Assembly (NCBI RefSeq): GCF_001039005.1 | Contig: NZ_LDWR01000058.1 | Location: 94,465-158,464, forward strand | Direction: 5' to 3' | Length of the DNA stretch: 64,000 nt | From: Burkholderia cepacia | GTDB lineage: Bacteria; Pseudomonadota; Gammaproteobacteria; Burkholderiales; Burkholderiaceae | Shown here: positions 34,635-44,197 of the stretch, one piece after another | Layout of the letters: each line of letters opens with the position of its first letter | Position numbering within the stretch: position 1 is the stretch's first letter | The notes under the pieces: model-generated | The model's database searches: none | What the model was told of the DNA's origin: nothing | What the model saw: only the letters and a program-made list of their open reading frames with translations | Made by a program: the position numbers and the translations under genes

Positions 34635-36086
34635 ATGTCCGCCCCGGTCTCCAACGTCCGCCCTGCTCCGGATACGGTACTCGTCGATATCGTCGACTAC
34701 GTGCTGAACGCCGGCATCGACAGCGCGCTCGCGCTGGAGACGGCGCGGCATTGCCTGATCGACACGCTCGGATGCGGACTCGAGGCGCTGTCCTACCCTG
34801 CCTGCACCAAGCTGCTCGGCCCCGTCGTGCCCGGCACGATCGTGCCGAACGGCGCGAAGGTGCCCGGCACGTCCTTCCAGCTCGATCCCGTGCAGGCCGC
34901 GTTCGGTATCGGCGCGATGATCCGCTGGCTGGACTTCAACGACACCTGGCTCGCCGCCGAATGGGGCCATCCGTCCGACAATCTCGGCGGCATCCTGGCG
35001 ACGGCCGACTGGCTCTCCCGCACGGCCGTCGCGGCCGGCCGGAAGCCGCTATCGATGCGCGACGTGCTGGTCGCGATGATCCAGGCCCACGAAATCCAGG
35101 GCTGCCTCGCGCTCGAGAATTCATTCAACGCGGTCGGGCTCGACCACGTGCTGCTCGTGAAGGTCGCGTCGACGGCCGTCGTCGGCCGGCTGCTCGGGCT
35201 CACGCGCGACGAGCTGATCAACGCGGTGTCCAACGCGTTCGTCGATGGCCACGCGCTGCGCACCTACCGCCACGCGCCGAACACGGGTTCGCGCAAATCA
35301 TGGGCGGCCGGCGACGCCACCTCCCGCGCGGTGCGCCTCGCGCTGATCGCGAAAACGGGTGAAATGGGCTACCCGTCGGCGCTCACCGCGCAAACCTGGG
35401 GCTTCTACGACGTGCTGTTCGACGGGAAGCCGTTCCGCTTCCAGCGCCCGTACGGCACCTACGTGATGGAGAACGTGCTGTTCAAGATCGCGTTCCCCGC
35501 CGAATTCCATGCGCAAACCGCCGCCGAGGCCGCGCTGCAGCTGCACGCGCAGCTCGCCGCGGCGGGCCGCACGACCGACGAGATCGGCCGGATCACGATC
35601 CGCACGCACGCGCCCGCGATCCGCATCATCGACAAGCAGGGCCCGCTCGCCAATCCGGCCGACCGCGACCACTGCATCCAGTACATGGTGGCCGTGCCGC
35701 TGCTGTTCGGCCGGCTGACCGCGGCCGACTACGAAGATGCGGCCGCGGCGGACCCGCGCATCGACGCGCTGCGCGCGAAGAGCGTGTGCGTCGAGGATCC
35801 GCAGTTCACGAAGGATTACCACGATCCGGACAAGCGATCGATCGCGAATGCGCTGACGATCGAGTTCACGGACGGATCGAAGCTTGCCGAAGTGGTAGTC
35901 GAGTATCCGCTCGGCCACAAGCGACGCCGCACGGACGGCATCCCGCTGCTGGTCGAGAAGTTCCGGACCAACCTCGCCCGCCGTTTCCCGGCAAAGCAGC
36001 AACAAGCGATTCTCGACGTGTCGCTGGACCAGGCAAAGCTCGAAGCGATGCCGGTCGATGAGTACGTCGACTTGTATGTGATATAG
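34635..36086 (+). CDS. prpD: 2-methylcitrate dehydratase (MmgE/PrpD family)
   Basis: 483 residues. Family signatures are WLDFNDTWLAAEWGHPSDN, NAFVDGHALRTYRHAPNTGS, RKSWAAGDATSRAVR and YPLGHKRRR. PrpD dehydrates 2-methylcitrate in propionate breakdown. prpB and prpC are not in this window, so the gene is either a second copy or part of a scattered pathway. It starts 20 bp after the MliC-like gene and ends 52 bp before acnA; aconitase can complete the isomerisation, which makes the pairing sensible. Confidence 0.93.
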   Translation: MSAPVSNVRPAPDTVLVDIVDYVLNAGIDSALALETARHCLIDTLGCGLEALSYPACTKLLGPVVPGTIVPNGAKVPGTSFQLDPVQAAFGIGAMIRWLDFNDTWLAAEWGHPSDNLGGILATADWLSRTAVAAGRKPLSMRDVLVAMIQAHEIQGCLALENSFNAVGLDHVLLVKVASTAVVGRLLGLTRDELINAVSNAFVDGHALRTYRHAPNTGSRKSWAAGDATSRAVRLALIAKTGEMGYPSALTAQTWGFYDVLFDGKPFRFQRPYGTYVMENVLFKIAFPAEFHAQTAAEAALQLHAQLAAAGRTTDEIGRITIRTHAPAIRIIDKQGPLANPADRDHCIQYMVAVPLLFGRLTAADYEDAAAADPRIDALRAKSVCVEDPQFTKDYHDPDKRSIANALTIEFTDGSKLAEVVVEYPLGHKRRRTDGIPLLVEKFRTNLARRFPAKQQQAILDVSLDQAKLEAMPVDEYVDLYVI

Positions 36087-36138
36087 CCGTCATCTACAGG
36101 ACACGTTGTTTCCTAGCCTTAAACCCAGGAAAATCACC

Positions 36139-38856
36139 ATGGCCCACAATCTCCACAAGACCCTCAAGGAATTCGACAGCGGTTCCGGCAAAGGCAAGTT
36201 CTACTCGCTGCCGCAACTCGGCAAGGAGCTGAAGACGAAGATCGAACGCCTGCCGGTGTCGATCCGTATCGTGCTCGAGTCCGTGCTGCGCAACTACGAC
36301 GGCAAGAAAATCACGGAAGAGCACATCGCGCAGCTCGCGAACTGGAAGCCGACCGCGAAGCGCGTCGACGAGATTCCGTTCGTGGTGTCGCGGGTCGTGC
36401 TGCAGGACTTCACGGGCGTGCCGCTGCTCGCCGACATCGCGGCCATGCGCGGCGTCGCGGAGCGCACGGGCAAGAACCCGAAGAAGATCGAGCCGCTGGT
36501 CCCGGTCGATCTCGTCGTCGATCACTCGGTCCAGATCGACTACTTCCGCCAGAAGGACGCGCTCGACCTGAACATGAAACTGGAATTCCAGCGCAACAAC
36601 GAGCGCTACCAGTTCATGAAGTGGGGCATGCAGGCATTCGACACGTTCAAGGTCGTGCCGCCGGGCGTCGGCATCGTCCACCAGGTGAACCTCGAATACC
36701 TCGCGCGCGGCGTCCACAAGAAGGCGGACGGCGGCGACGCCGTGTACTACCCGGATACCCTCGTCGGCACGGACAGCCACACGACGATGATCAACGGCAT
36801 CGGCGTGGTCGGCTGGGGCGTCGGCGGCATCGAGGCCGAAGCCGGCATGCTCGGCCAGCCGGTGTACTTCCTGACGCCGGACGTCGTCGGTGTCGAGCTG
36901 AAGGGCAAGCTGCGCGAAGGCGTGACGGCCACCGACCTGGTGCTGACGATCACCGAAATGCTGCGCAAGGAGAAGGTCGTCGGCAAGTTCGTCGAATTCT
37001 TCGGCGAAGGCACGAAGTCGCTGTCGCTGCCGGACCGCGCAACGATCGGCAACATGGCGCCGGAATACGGCGCGACGATGGGCTTCTTCCCGGTCGACGA
37101 AAAGACGATCGACTACTTCGAAGGCACGGGCCGCACGAAGGCGGAAATCGCCGCGTTCGAAAACTACTTCAAGGCGCAGAAGCTGTTCGGCATCCCGAAG
37201 GCCGGCGACATCGACTACACGAAGACGGTGACGCTCGACCTCGCGACGGTCGCACCGTCGCTGGCCGGCCCGAAGCGCCCGCAGGACCGCATCGAGATCG
37301 GCAACGTCAAGTCGACGTTCAGCGACCTGTTCTCGAAGCCGGTCGCCGACAACGGCTTCGCGAAGAAGGCGGACGACCTGAACACGCAGTACACGACGAG
37401 CAACGGCGTCGACGTGAAGAACGGCGACGTGCTGATCGCCGCGATCACGTCGTGCACGAACACGTCGAACCCGAGCGTGCTGCTGGCCGCCGGCCTGCTC
37501 GCGAAGAAGGCGGTCGAGGCCGGCCTCACGGTCGATCCGAAGATCAAGACCTCGCTCGCGCCGGGATCGCGCATCGTCACCGAATACCTGACGAAGACGG
37601 GCCTGCTGCCCTACCTCTCCAAGCTCGGTTTCGAAGTCGCGGCGTACGGCTGCACGACCTGTATCGGCAACGCGGGCGACCTGACGCCGGAACTGAACGA
37701 AGCGATCACGAAGAACGATATCGTCGCGGCTGCCGTGCTGTCGGGCAACCGCAACTTCGAAGCGCGTATCCACCCGAACATCCGCGCGAACTTCCTCGCA
37801 TCGCCGCCGCTCGTCGTCGCCTACGCGATCGCCGGCAACATCACCCGCGACCTGATGACCGAGCCGGTCGGCAAGGGCAAGGGCGGCCGCGACATCTACC
37901 TCGGCGACATCTGGCCGACGAGCGATGAAATCCACGCGCTGCTCAAGTTCGCGCTCGATCCGAAGAAGTTCGAGGACAACTACGCGAAGCTGACCAAGAA
38001 GGGCGACCTCTGGAGCAAGATCGAGGGCGAATCGGGCCAGGTCTACGACTGGCCGAAGTCGACGTACATCGCCGAGCCGCCGTTCTTCGGCAGCGACTTC
38101 TCGATGGAACCGGCTGCGTCGATCCCGACGGTCAAGGGCGCGCGCGCACTGGGCATCTTCGGTGACTCGGTCACGACCGACCACATCAGCCCGGCAGGCT
38201 CGATCAAGGAAGACTCGCCGGCAGGCAAGTGGCTGAAGGAAAACGGCGTGCAGAAGGCCGACTTCAACAGCTACGGCTCGCGCCGCGGCAACCACGACGT
38301 GATGATGCGCGGCACGTTCGCGAACGTCCGGATCAAGAACCTGATGATCCCGGCGAAGGCAGACGGCTCGCGCGTCGAAGGCGGCCTGACGATCCACCAG
38401 CCGAGCGGCGAACAGCAGTCGATCTACGACGCGGCGATGCAGTACGTCGGCGCCGATACGCCGACCGTCGTGTTCGCGGGTGAAGAGTACGGCACGGGCT
38501 CGTCGCGCGACTGGGCCGCGAAGGGCACGCAACTGCTCGGCGTGAAGGCCGTGATCGCACGCAGCTTCGAGCGTATCCACCGCTCGAACCTGGTCGGCAT
38601 GGGCGTGCTGCCGCTGCAGTTCAAGGGCTCGGACAGCATCCAGTCGCTCGGCATCACCGGCGACGAGACGTACGACATCGAAGGCCTCGGCGACGATTTC
38701 AAGCCGCAGCAGGACGTCACGCTCGTGATCAACCGCAAGAACGGCGAAACGCAGCGCGTGCAGGTGCTGCTGCGTATCGATACGCCGATCGAAGTCGACT
38801 ACTACAAGCACGGCGGTATCCTGCCGTTCGTGCTGCGCTCGCTGCTCGCAGCGTAA
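36139..38856 (+). CDS. acnA: aconitate hydratase A
   Basis: 905 residues from the ATG at 36139 (AGGA ribosome-binding site); a frame start at 36106 is not family-like. Cluster cysteines lie in AITSCTNTSNPSV and GCTTCIGN; active-site VDHSVQIDYF, GTDSHTTMINGIG and the swivel-domain YGTGSSRDWAAKG are all present. It isomerises citrate to isocitrate and often also acts on 2-methyl-cis-aconitate. It is the last gene of the rightward TCA run and ends at a strong terminator. Confidence 0.98.
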   Translation: MAHNLHKTLKEFDSGSGKGKFYSLPQLGKELKTKIERLPVSIRIVLESVLRNYDGKKITEEHIAQLANWKPTAKRVDEIPFVVSRVVLQDFTGVPLLADIAAMRGVAERTGKNPKKIEPLVPVDLVVDHSVQIDYFRQKDALDLNMKLEFQRNNERYQFMKWGMQAFDTFKVVPPGVGIVHQVNLEYLARGVHKKADGGDAVYYPDTLVGTDSHTTMINGIGVVGWGVGGIEAEAGMLGQPVYFLTPDVVGVELKGKLREGVTATDLVLTITEMLRKEKVVGKFVEFFGEGTKSLSLPDRATIGNMAPEYGATMGFFPVDEKTIDYFEGTGRTKAEIAAFENYFKAQKLFGIPKAGDIDYTKTVTLDLATVAPSLAGPKRPQDRIEIGNVKSTFSDLFSKPVADNGFAKKADDLNTQYTTSNGVDVKNGDVLIAAITSCTNTSNPSVLLAAGLLAKKAVEAGLTVDPKIKTSLAPGSRIVTEYLTKTGLLPYLSKLGFEVAAYGCTTCIGNAGDLTPELNEAITKNDIVAAAVLSGNRNFEARIHPNIRANFLASPPLVVAYAIAGNITRDLMTEPVGKGKGGRDIYLGDIWPTSDEIHALLKFALDPKKFEDNYAKLTKKGDLWSKIEGESGQVYDWPKSTYIAEPPFFGSDFSMEPAASIPTVKGARALGIFGDSVTTDHISPAGSIKEDSPAGKWLKENGVQKADFNSYGSRRGNHDVMMRGTFANVRIKNLMIPAKADGSRVEGGLTIHQPSGEQQSIYDAAMQYVGADTPTVVFAGEEYGTGSSRDWAAKGTQLLGVKAVIARSFERIHRSNLVGMGVLPLQFKGSDSIQSLGITGDETYDIEGLGDDFKPQQDVTLVINRKNGETQRVQVLLRIDTPIEVDYYKHGGILPFVLRSLLAA

Positions 38857-38912
38857 GCGCCCTGCTTTTGCAGGTGCCGCAGCCGCCTCGCGGCGGTTGC
38901 GGCCGATTTGGT

Positions 38913-38938
38913 GCCCGACCTCGTGTCGGGCTTTTTTT
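38913..38938 (+). terminator. intrinsic terminator after acnA
   Basis: A 7-bp stem GCCCGAC/GTCGGGC with a CTCGT loop is followed directly by seven T (38932-38938). It is the clearest rho-independent terminator on the plus strand in this window. Confidence 0.92.
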
Positions 38939-38947
38939 GCCTGCGCG

Positions 38948-39376
38948 CTACGCGGCGCTGCCGCGCGCCTTCGCGCCCGTCCGTGCGTTTTTCTTCAGAT
39001 GCGTGCGGTTGTATTCGATCGCCGCGCGCACGAGGGTCTTCAGCGCCCGCTTGTCGATCCGGTCGCCTTCGAAGAAGTCGATCGCGCGCCGCGCATTGCC
39101 GTCGAGACCGTCATTGAACAGCGCGCCGGGATCGGGCAGATGCGCGCCGTGCATGAAGGTCAGCTTCACCTTGCCCTTGTGCGCGTTCGCGACCGCGATC
39201 ATCCCGTCGCACGACCACACGGGGCTGCCCATCCATTTCCATTCCTCGACGATGCCTTCGGCGGCCGCGAGGATCGTCTGGCGGAGATCGGCGAAGAGCG
39301 GGCCGCGCCAGTCGGGGATGCCGGCGATCAGCGCGTCGATGCGCGCCGACGGATTGAGGTCGTCCGTGGTACTCAT
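38948..39376 (-). CDS. DUF1801 (YdhG-like) protein
   Basis: 142 residues. SARIDALIAGIPDWRGPLFA, EEWKWMGSPVWSCDGMIAVA and KGKVKLTFMHGAHLPDP are typical of the DUF1801 fold, with a Lys/Arg-rich tail. Its ATG overlaps the stop of the SRPBCC gene by 4 bp (ATGA). DUF1801 proteins often travel with AHSA1 proteins and ArsR regulators; their biochemical role is unknown. Confidence 0.88.
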   Translation of the reverse strand: MSTTDDLNPSARIDALIAGIPDWRGPLFADLRQTILAAAEGIVEEWKWMGSPVWSCDGMIAVANAHKGKVKLTFMHGAHLPDPGALFNDGLDGNARRAIDFFEGDRIDKRALKTLVRAAIEYNRTHLKKNARTGAKARGSAA

Positions 39377-39804
39377 GCGCGGGCCTCCGTGCCTTCGTCG
39401 GGGCGTGCCAGCACCTGTTCAAGCGATTCGAAGAACCGTACCCAACCGTGCTGCGCGCCGCGGTACGCCTGCTCCTGATCCGCGCGGAAGCCGACCTGCT
39501 CCATGCGCAGGTGCGTGCCGGCCGGCGTCGGCGTGAGCGTCCACGTGACGACGCTTTCGAGGCCGTACGCGGCCCACGTGTAGGACAGCGCCCGCGGCGG
39601 CTCGATCGTCAGGACCGTGCAGTCGACCGAGCCCCAATCCGCGCGGAAGCTGAATGCGCGGCCCGCGACCGGCTCGAAGTCGCTCTTCATCAGCCACGCC
39701 TCGATCAGGTGCGGTTGCGTGAGCGCGCGCCAGATCTTCTCCGGCGGATGCGGCAGTTCCCGTTCGACGACGACGGAGCGCGTTTCGGTAGTGGCTTGGT
39801 TCAT
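39373..39804 (-). CDS. SRPBCC / AHSA1-like domain protein
   Basis: 143 residues from the ATG at 39804. The START-like fold shows VVVERELPHPPEKIWRALTQ, EAWLMKSDFEPVAGRAF and a long C-terminal helix with GWVRFFESLEQVL. It probably binds a hydrophobic ligand. The start overlaps the arsR-type stop by one base (TAATG), so the three genes are translationally coupled. Confidence 0.9.
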   Translation of the reverse strand: MNQATTETRSVVVERELPHPPEKIWRALTQPHLIEAWLMKSDFEPVAGRAFSFRADWGSVDCTVLTIEPPRALSYTWAAYGLESVVTWTLTPTPAGTHLRMEQVGFRADQEQAYRGAQHGWVRFFESLEQVLARPDEGTEARA

Positions 39805-40139
39805 TACTGATCCATCCTTTTCAGCAGATCTTCGAGGGCATCGAACCGGTTCTGCCAGAAACCGGCCATCTGGCTTGTCCAGTCGATCAACGGGGCCAGC
39901 GCTTGCGGCTGCGCGCTGTAGTGCGTCTGCCGGCCTTCGTGACGGTCGCTCACGAGCCCGGCCTGCTTCAGTACGCCGAGATGCTTCGAGACGGCCGGCT
40001 GCGAGACGCCCGCATGGGCCGTCAGCGCGGCAACCGTCAGCTCGCCGTCCGCGCACAGCCGCTCGAAGAGCGCGCGGCGCGTCGGATCGGCAAGCGTCCT
40101 GAAAAGCATGTCGTGTGCGTTCTGCATGTCCAAATCCAT
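39804..40139 (-). CDS. ArsR-family transcriptional regulator
   Basis: 111 residues from the ATG at 40139; the ATG at 40127 is an alternative that starts just after a palindrome. The winged helix is FRTLADPTRRALFERLCADG, VAALTAHAGVSQPAVSKHLG, GLVSDRHEGRQTHYS. No metal-binding cysteine motif is present, so it is not a classical metal sensor. It heads the arsR-SRPBCC-DUF1801 operon and probably represses itself at the palindrome over its start. Confidence 0.92.
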   Translation of the reverse strand: MDLDMQNAHDMLFRTLADPTRRALFERLCADGELTVAALTAHAGVSQPAVSKHLGVLKQAGLVSDRHEGRQTHYSAQPQALAPLIDWTSQMAGFWQNRFDALEDLLKRMDQ

Positions 40140-40154
40140 AACCCAGTGGTTATG
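40137..40154. promoter_or_regulatory. ArsR operator-like palindrome over the start codon
   Basis: CATAACC-CAGT-GGTTATG has perfect 7-bp arms and covers the ATG at 40139. Binding here would block the promoter or start of the operon, the common autoregulation mode for ArsR proteins. Confidence 0.6.
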
Positions 40155-40755
40155 AATCGAAGGATATCCGCTGATCGGCGCAAGTCAAGACGGAATTTCG
40201 CGAACGACGTCGTTCGAGCATCCGTCGCATCGGCTCATGCCCGCCTCCGAATTCGAGCGTTTCCTCTAATCCGCCATCGCGGCACGCGATCCGAAAGCCC
40301 CCTGCAAGACTGCCCGGCGCGCTGTTCCACAGTTCGGGAAACGTTTGCGATCGGCCGGCCCCTTTCTTGTGCACGCGCGAATCCGTTCCTGCCGTGTTGC
40401 TTCGTTTGACCACATAGTGCGACGCGGCACACGGCAACGACCGGTTGCCCGTCACGCGTTCGCATGTCGATCCGCTCCGCGATCGCGCGCGCTCCGATGT
40501 CGCAACGAACAACTCGTGCGTGCGAACGTCGTGCGTTGCCGCACCGCCGTGCCGCGAACCGGTTCCGTTCGCCGGGCCCGCCATCCCATGCGTGTACGAC
40601 GCATCGCGTGCGAGCGCAGGCGCGGATGTCAGAACTGACAGCTATGGAAACTGGCAGCTACCCGAACGGCACCGACGCCCTACGCTCGTCACCGCTCGCG
40701 GCCCCACAAGGGTCGAGGGCTCCAGCAACGTCGTCTCTCCTAAAAAGGACTCCCG
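40155..40755. other. 600-bp gap upstream of the sedolisin gene
   Basis: No credible gene; the open frames here have unnatural Arg/Ser-rich content. The only clear element is a palindrome TGTCAG-AA-CTGACA at 40627-40640. AGGA precedes the sedolisin ATG. Confidence 0.5.
40627..40640. promoter_or_regulatory. palindrome TGTCAG-AA-CTGACA upstream of the sedolisin gene
   Basis: Perfect 6-bp arms with a 2-bp centre, 116 bp before the protease start. It is a candidate operator for an unknown dimeric regulator. Confidence 0.4.
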
Positions 40756-42489
40756 ATGAAAAGGAACGCCTGGTTTGCCCTGCCCCTGCCGTCGCCCCGC
40801 CGCTTTGCGTGCGTGGCACCGCTCGTGTTCGCCGCCGCTGCGGCGCATGCGGCGACGGACTGGGTCGACACCCATACGAAGGCCTTTCTGACCGGCCCGC
40901 AGTTGATGGCGCGCAGTGCGGCGCCGTCGCTCGAACTCGCGGCCGGTGAAACGACCAACGTCATCGTCAGCCTGAAGCTGCGCAACGCCGCGCAGCTCAA
41001 GCAACTGGCGCGCGACGTGAACCGGCCCGGCAGCGCGCACTACCGCCAGTACATCTCGCACGAGCAGTTCCTCGCCAACTACGCGCCGACCGAAGCGCAG
41101 GTGAAGTCGGTCGTCGACTATCTGCACAAGAGCGGCTTCGTGAACGTCGAGGTCGCGCCGAACCGGCTGCTGGTGTCCGCGCGCGGTACGGCCGGCACCG
41201 TGAAGACCGCATTCAACACGTCGCTCGTGCACTTCGAGTACGCGGGCCGCTCGGGCTTCGCCAACGCATCGACCGCGCAGGTGCCGCGCGCGCTCGGCGA
41301 CGTCGTCGGCTCGGTGCTCGGGCTGCAGAGCGTCGCGCATGCGCGGCCGATGCTGCGCGTCGGCAACGTGGCGAAGCCGCAGGCGCTCGCTGCCGGCACG
41401 GCCACCGGCCACTATCCGAAGGAATTCCCGGGCCTCTACAACGCGACCGGCGTGCCGACCGCGGCCGGCGTGACCGTCGGCATCATCACGATCGGCGGCG
41501 TATCGCAGACGCTGCAGGACCTGAGCCAGTTCACGTCGAGCAACGGTTACCGCACGGTCTCGACGCAGACCATCCAGACCAACGGCTCGGGCGGCAGCTA
41601 CAGCGACGACCAGGACGGCCAGGGCGAATGGGATCTCGACAGCCAGTCGATCGTCGGCTCGGCCGGCGGCCAGGTCGGCAAGCTCGTGTTCTACATGGCA
41701 GACCTCAACGCAGCCGGCAACACGGGCCTCACGCAGGCGTTCAACCGCGCGGTGTCGGACAACACCGCGAAGGTGATCAACGTGTCGCTCGGCTGGTGCG
41801 AGACCGACGCGAACGCGGACGGCACGATCGACGCCGAGGAACAGATCTTCACGACGGCCGCCGCGCAAGGCCAGACGTTCTCGGTATCGTCGGGCGACGA
41901 AGGCGTGTACGAGTGCAACAACCGCGGCTATCCGGACGGCTCGAACTACACGGTGTCGTGGCCGGCTTCGTCGCCGCACGTGCTCGCGATCGGCGGCACG
42001 ACGCTCTACACGACATCGTCGGGCGCCTTCTCGAACGAAACGGTGTGGAACGAAGGCCTGGACGGCAACGGCAAGCTGTGGGCGACGGGCGGCGGCGTCA
42101 GCACGATCCTGCCCGCACCGTCGTGGCAGTCGGGCAGCAACCGTCAGTTGCCGGATGTCTCGTTCGACGCCGCGCAAAGCACGGGCGCGTATATCTACAA
42201 CTATGGCCAGTTGCAGCAGATCGGCGGCACGAGTCTCGCCGCGCCGATCTTCACGGGCCTCTGGGCGCGCCTGCTCGCGGCGAACGGTACGGGCCTCGGC
42301 TTCCCGGCCAGCAACCTGTATCGCGCGATCCCGTCGAACCCGTCGCTCGTGCGCTACGACGTCGTGTCGGGGAACAACGGCTATCAGGGGTATGGCTACA
42401 CCGCGGGCACCGGCTGGGATTTGACGACCGGCTTCGGCAGCCTGAATATCGCGAACCTCAACAAGCTGATCAAGTCGGGCGGGTTCTGA
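40756..42489 (+). CDS. secreted sedolisin/kumamolisin-type serine-carboxyl protease (S53)
   Basis: 577 residues: signal peptide ending near AHAATD (about residue 33), an activation pro-domain at about 40-200 (GSAHYRQYISHEQFLANYAP), and the catalytic domain. Catalytic residues fit the family: E291 and D295 in GEWDLDS, the oxyanion aspartate D381 in SSGDEG, and the nucleophile S493 in GGTSLAAP. The C-terminal GTGWDLTTGFGSLN is the usual calcium-site region. Such enzymes are made as zymogens and act at acidic pH outside the cell. It stands alone in the plus direction. Confidence 0.93.
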   Translation: MKRNAWFALPLPSPRRFACVAPLVFAAAAAHAATDWVDTHTKAFLTGPQLMARSAAPSLELAAGETTNVIVSLKLRNAAQLKQLARDVNRPGSAHYRQYISHEQFLANYAPTEAQVKSVVDYLHKSGFVNVEVAPNRLLVSARGTAGTVKTAFNTSLVHFEYAGRSGFANASTAQVPRALGDVVGSVLGLQSVAHARPMLRVGNVAKPQALAAGTATGHYPKEFPGLYNATGVPTAAGVTVGIITIGGVSQTLQDLSQFTSSNGYRTVSTQTIQTNGSGGSYSDDQDGQGEWDLDSQSIVGSAGGQVGKLVFYMADLNAAGNTGLTQAFNRAVSDNTAKVINVSLGWCETDANADGTIDAEEQIFTTAAAQGQTFSVSSGDEGVYECNNRGYPDGSNYTVSWPASSPHVLAIGGTTLYTTSSGAFSNETVWNEGLDGNGKLWATGGGVSTILPAPSWQSGSNRQLPDVSFDAAQSTGAYIYNYGQLQQIGGTSLAAPIFTGLWARLLAANGTGLGFPASNLYRAIPSNPSLVRYDVVSGNNGYQGYGYTAGTGWDLTTGFGSLNIANLNKLIKSGGF

Positions 42490-42554
42490 GCGACGTGTGA
42501 AGTGCGGCGCGCGACGGTAGTGAGTCGCGCGCCGGTTCGTGACTTTCCCTTGAC

Positions 42555-43973
42555 CTACTCCGCCGCGGGCTCCTTCGCGCGCTCCGGCGCGGCCGGCACG
42601 CCGGCCCGATGCGACGGCGCAAACAGCCGCAACCCGCTCGCGACACTCGCCGCCCCGGCGAACCCTGCACCGAGCATCAGCGCCAGCGTCGGCCCGTGGC
42701 GCCCCGCGATCCCGAACGACAGCGCGACGAGCGCCGCGCCCGTCGCCTGCCCGATCAGCCGCGCGGTCGCGATGATCCCGCTCGCGCCGCCGCTGCGCTC
42801 GGGCGGCGCACTCGACATCAGCGCCTTCAGGTTCGGCGACTGGAAGAAACCGAAACCCGCGCCGCACAGCATCATCCGCCAGCCGATGTCGATGACGCCC
42901 GGCAGCGCCGGCAGCGCGGCGAGCGACACCATGCCCGCGCTCAGCAATGCGAGCCCGATCGCGCCGAGCAGGCCCGGCGGGTAACGATCCGACAGCCGGC
43001 CCGCGATCGGCGCGGCGAGCGCGACGATCGCCGACCACGGCGTCATCAGGAACCCCGTCTCGACCGCGCTGCGATGCAGGACGGTTTCGAAATAGAACGG
43101 CAGCGACACGAACGCAAGCCCCTGCGCGGCGAACGCGCACACGGCGGTCAGCGCGGACAACGTGAACACGGGCCGGCGAAACAGGTCGACCGGCAGCATC
43201 GGCGCCGGGTGCCCGGCCTGGCGGCGAATCAGCAGCCAGCCGAACGCGAGCGCAACCGCGGCCGCCGCGAACACGACGGAAAGCGGCCCGCGCTGCGCGA
43301 ATTCGCCAAGCGCGAAGATCAGCGACGCGAACGTGATCACGTTGAACAGCGCGGCAATCGGATCGAATGCATGCTTGCCGCGCGCCGTCTGCGGCAGCGA
43401 CGGAATCGCCACCGCGAGCGCGAACACGCCGAGCGGCACGTTCACCGCGAACAGCCACGGCCACGCGGCGACCGACAGGATCAGCGACGCGATCGTCGGC
43501 CCCACCGCGAACGACACACCGACGACGAGCGCGTTGAAGCCGACGCCGCGCCCGAGCCGGTGCGCGGGAAACAGGCCGCGGATCAGCGCGACGTTGACGC
43601 TCATGATCGCGCTCGCGCCGAAGCCCTGCACGATCCGCGCGGCCGTCAGCATCGGCAGCGTCGACGCGAGCGAGCAGCCGAGCGATGCAAGCGTGAACAC
43701 CGCGAGCCCGGCGATATACACGCGCTTGTGGCCGACGATGTCGCCGAGCGACGCGAACGGCAGCAGCGTCGCGACCATCGCGAGCTGGTATGCGTTGATG
43801 ATCCACACGGACGCGGCCGGCGACGCATGCAGGTCGGCGGCGATCGCGGGCAGCGCGGTGTTCGCGATCGCGGTGTCGAGCGTCGCGAGCGCGACGGCCA
43901 GCAGCACGGCGGACATCGCGCGCCAGTTGACGGCCGGCTCGCTGGCGCCGGCGGAAGAAGCGAATTCGGACAA
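42555..43973 (-). CDS. MFS transporter, DHA2-type drug exporter
   Basis: 472 residues from a proposed TTG at 43973, which places 19 residues before helix 1. The open frame continues to an ATG at 44093, which would give a 512-residue protein with a long basic tail, so the start is unsettled. ATLDTAIANTALPAIAADL in helix 1 is the DHA2 signature, and LGDIVGHKRVYIAGL is motif A. It probably exports drugs or other small molecules. No dedicated regulator or membrane-fusion partner is adjacent. Confidence 0.88.
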   Translation of the reverse strand: MSEFASSAGASEPAVNWRAMSAVLLAVALATLDTAIANTALPAIAADLHASPAASVWIINAYQLAMVATLLPFASLGDIVGHKRVYIAGLAVFTLASLGCSLASTLPMLTAARIVQGFGASAIMSVNVALIRGLFPAHRLGRGVGFNALVVGVSFAVGPTIASLILSVAAWPWLFAVNVPLGVFALAVAIPSLPQTARGKHAFDPIAALFNVITFASLIFALGEFAQRGPLSVVFAAAAVALAFGWLLIRRQAGHPAPMLPVDLFRRPVFTLSALTAVCAFAAQGLAFVSLPFYFETVLHRSAVETGFLMTPWSAIVALAAPIAGRLSDRYPPGLLGAIGLALLSAGMVSLAALPALPGVIDIGWRMMLCGAGFGFFQSPNLKALMSSAPPERSGGASGIIATARLIGQATGAALVALSFGIAGRHGPTLALMLGAGFAGAASVASGLRLFAPSHRAGVPAAPERAKEPAAE

Positions 43974-44197
43974 AATGAGGCTCGGCTGACGGGCGACGCG
44001 CGGCGTCGCGGATTGAGCGGCGCGGCGGCGTGCGTGCCATGCAGTGAAACCGGCTCGCGTGCCGTCGCGAACCGTATTGTTGCAGAGCCGCATCGAACGT
44101 GCAGGCGGCCGCGTCGTCAGTCAGCGAAACGAAAGCTTGCGTGTCGTCGTGCTACGTCGTTGTTCGCGCAACGAACTGCGCCGCCCCGCAGCCGCCG

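Noticed and set aside
36094..38811. A 905-codon open frame antisense to acnA
   Set aside because: It is the mirror of a highly biased high-GC gene; its translation is rich in Arg, His and Val with no recognisable domain, and acnA is certain on the other strand.
40642..44040. An 1132-codon minus-strand open frame across the sedolisin and MFS genes
   Set aside because: It overlaps two well-supported genes in other frames and its sequence is Arg/Ala repetitive.
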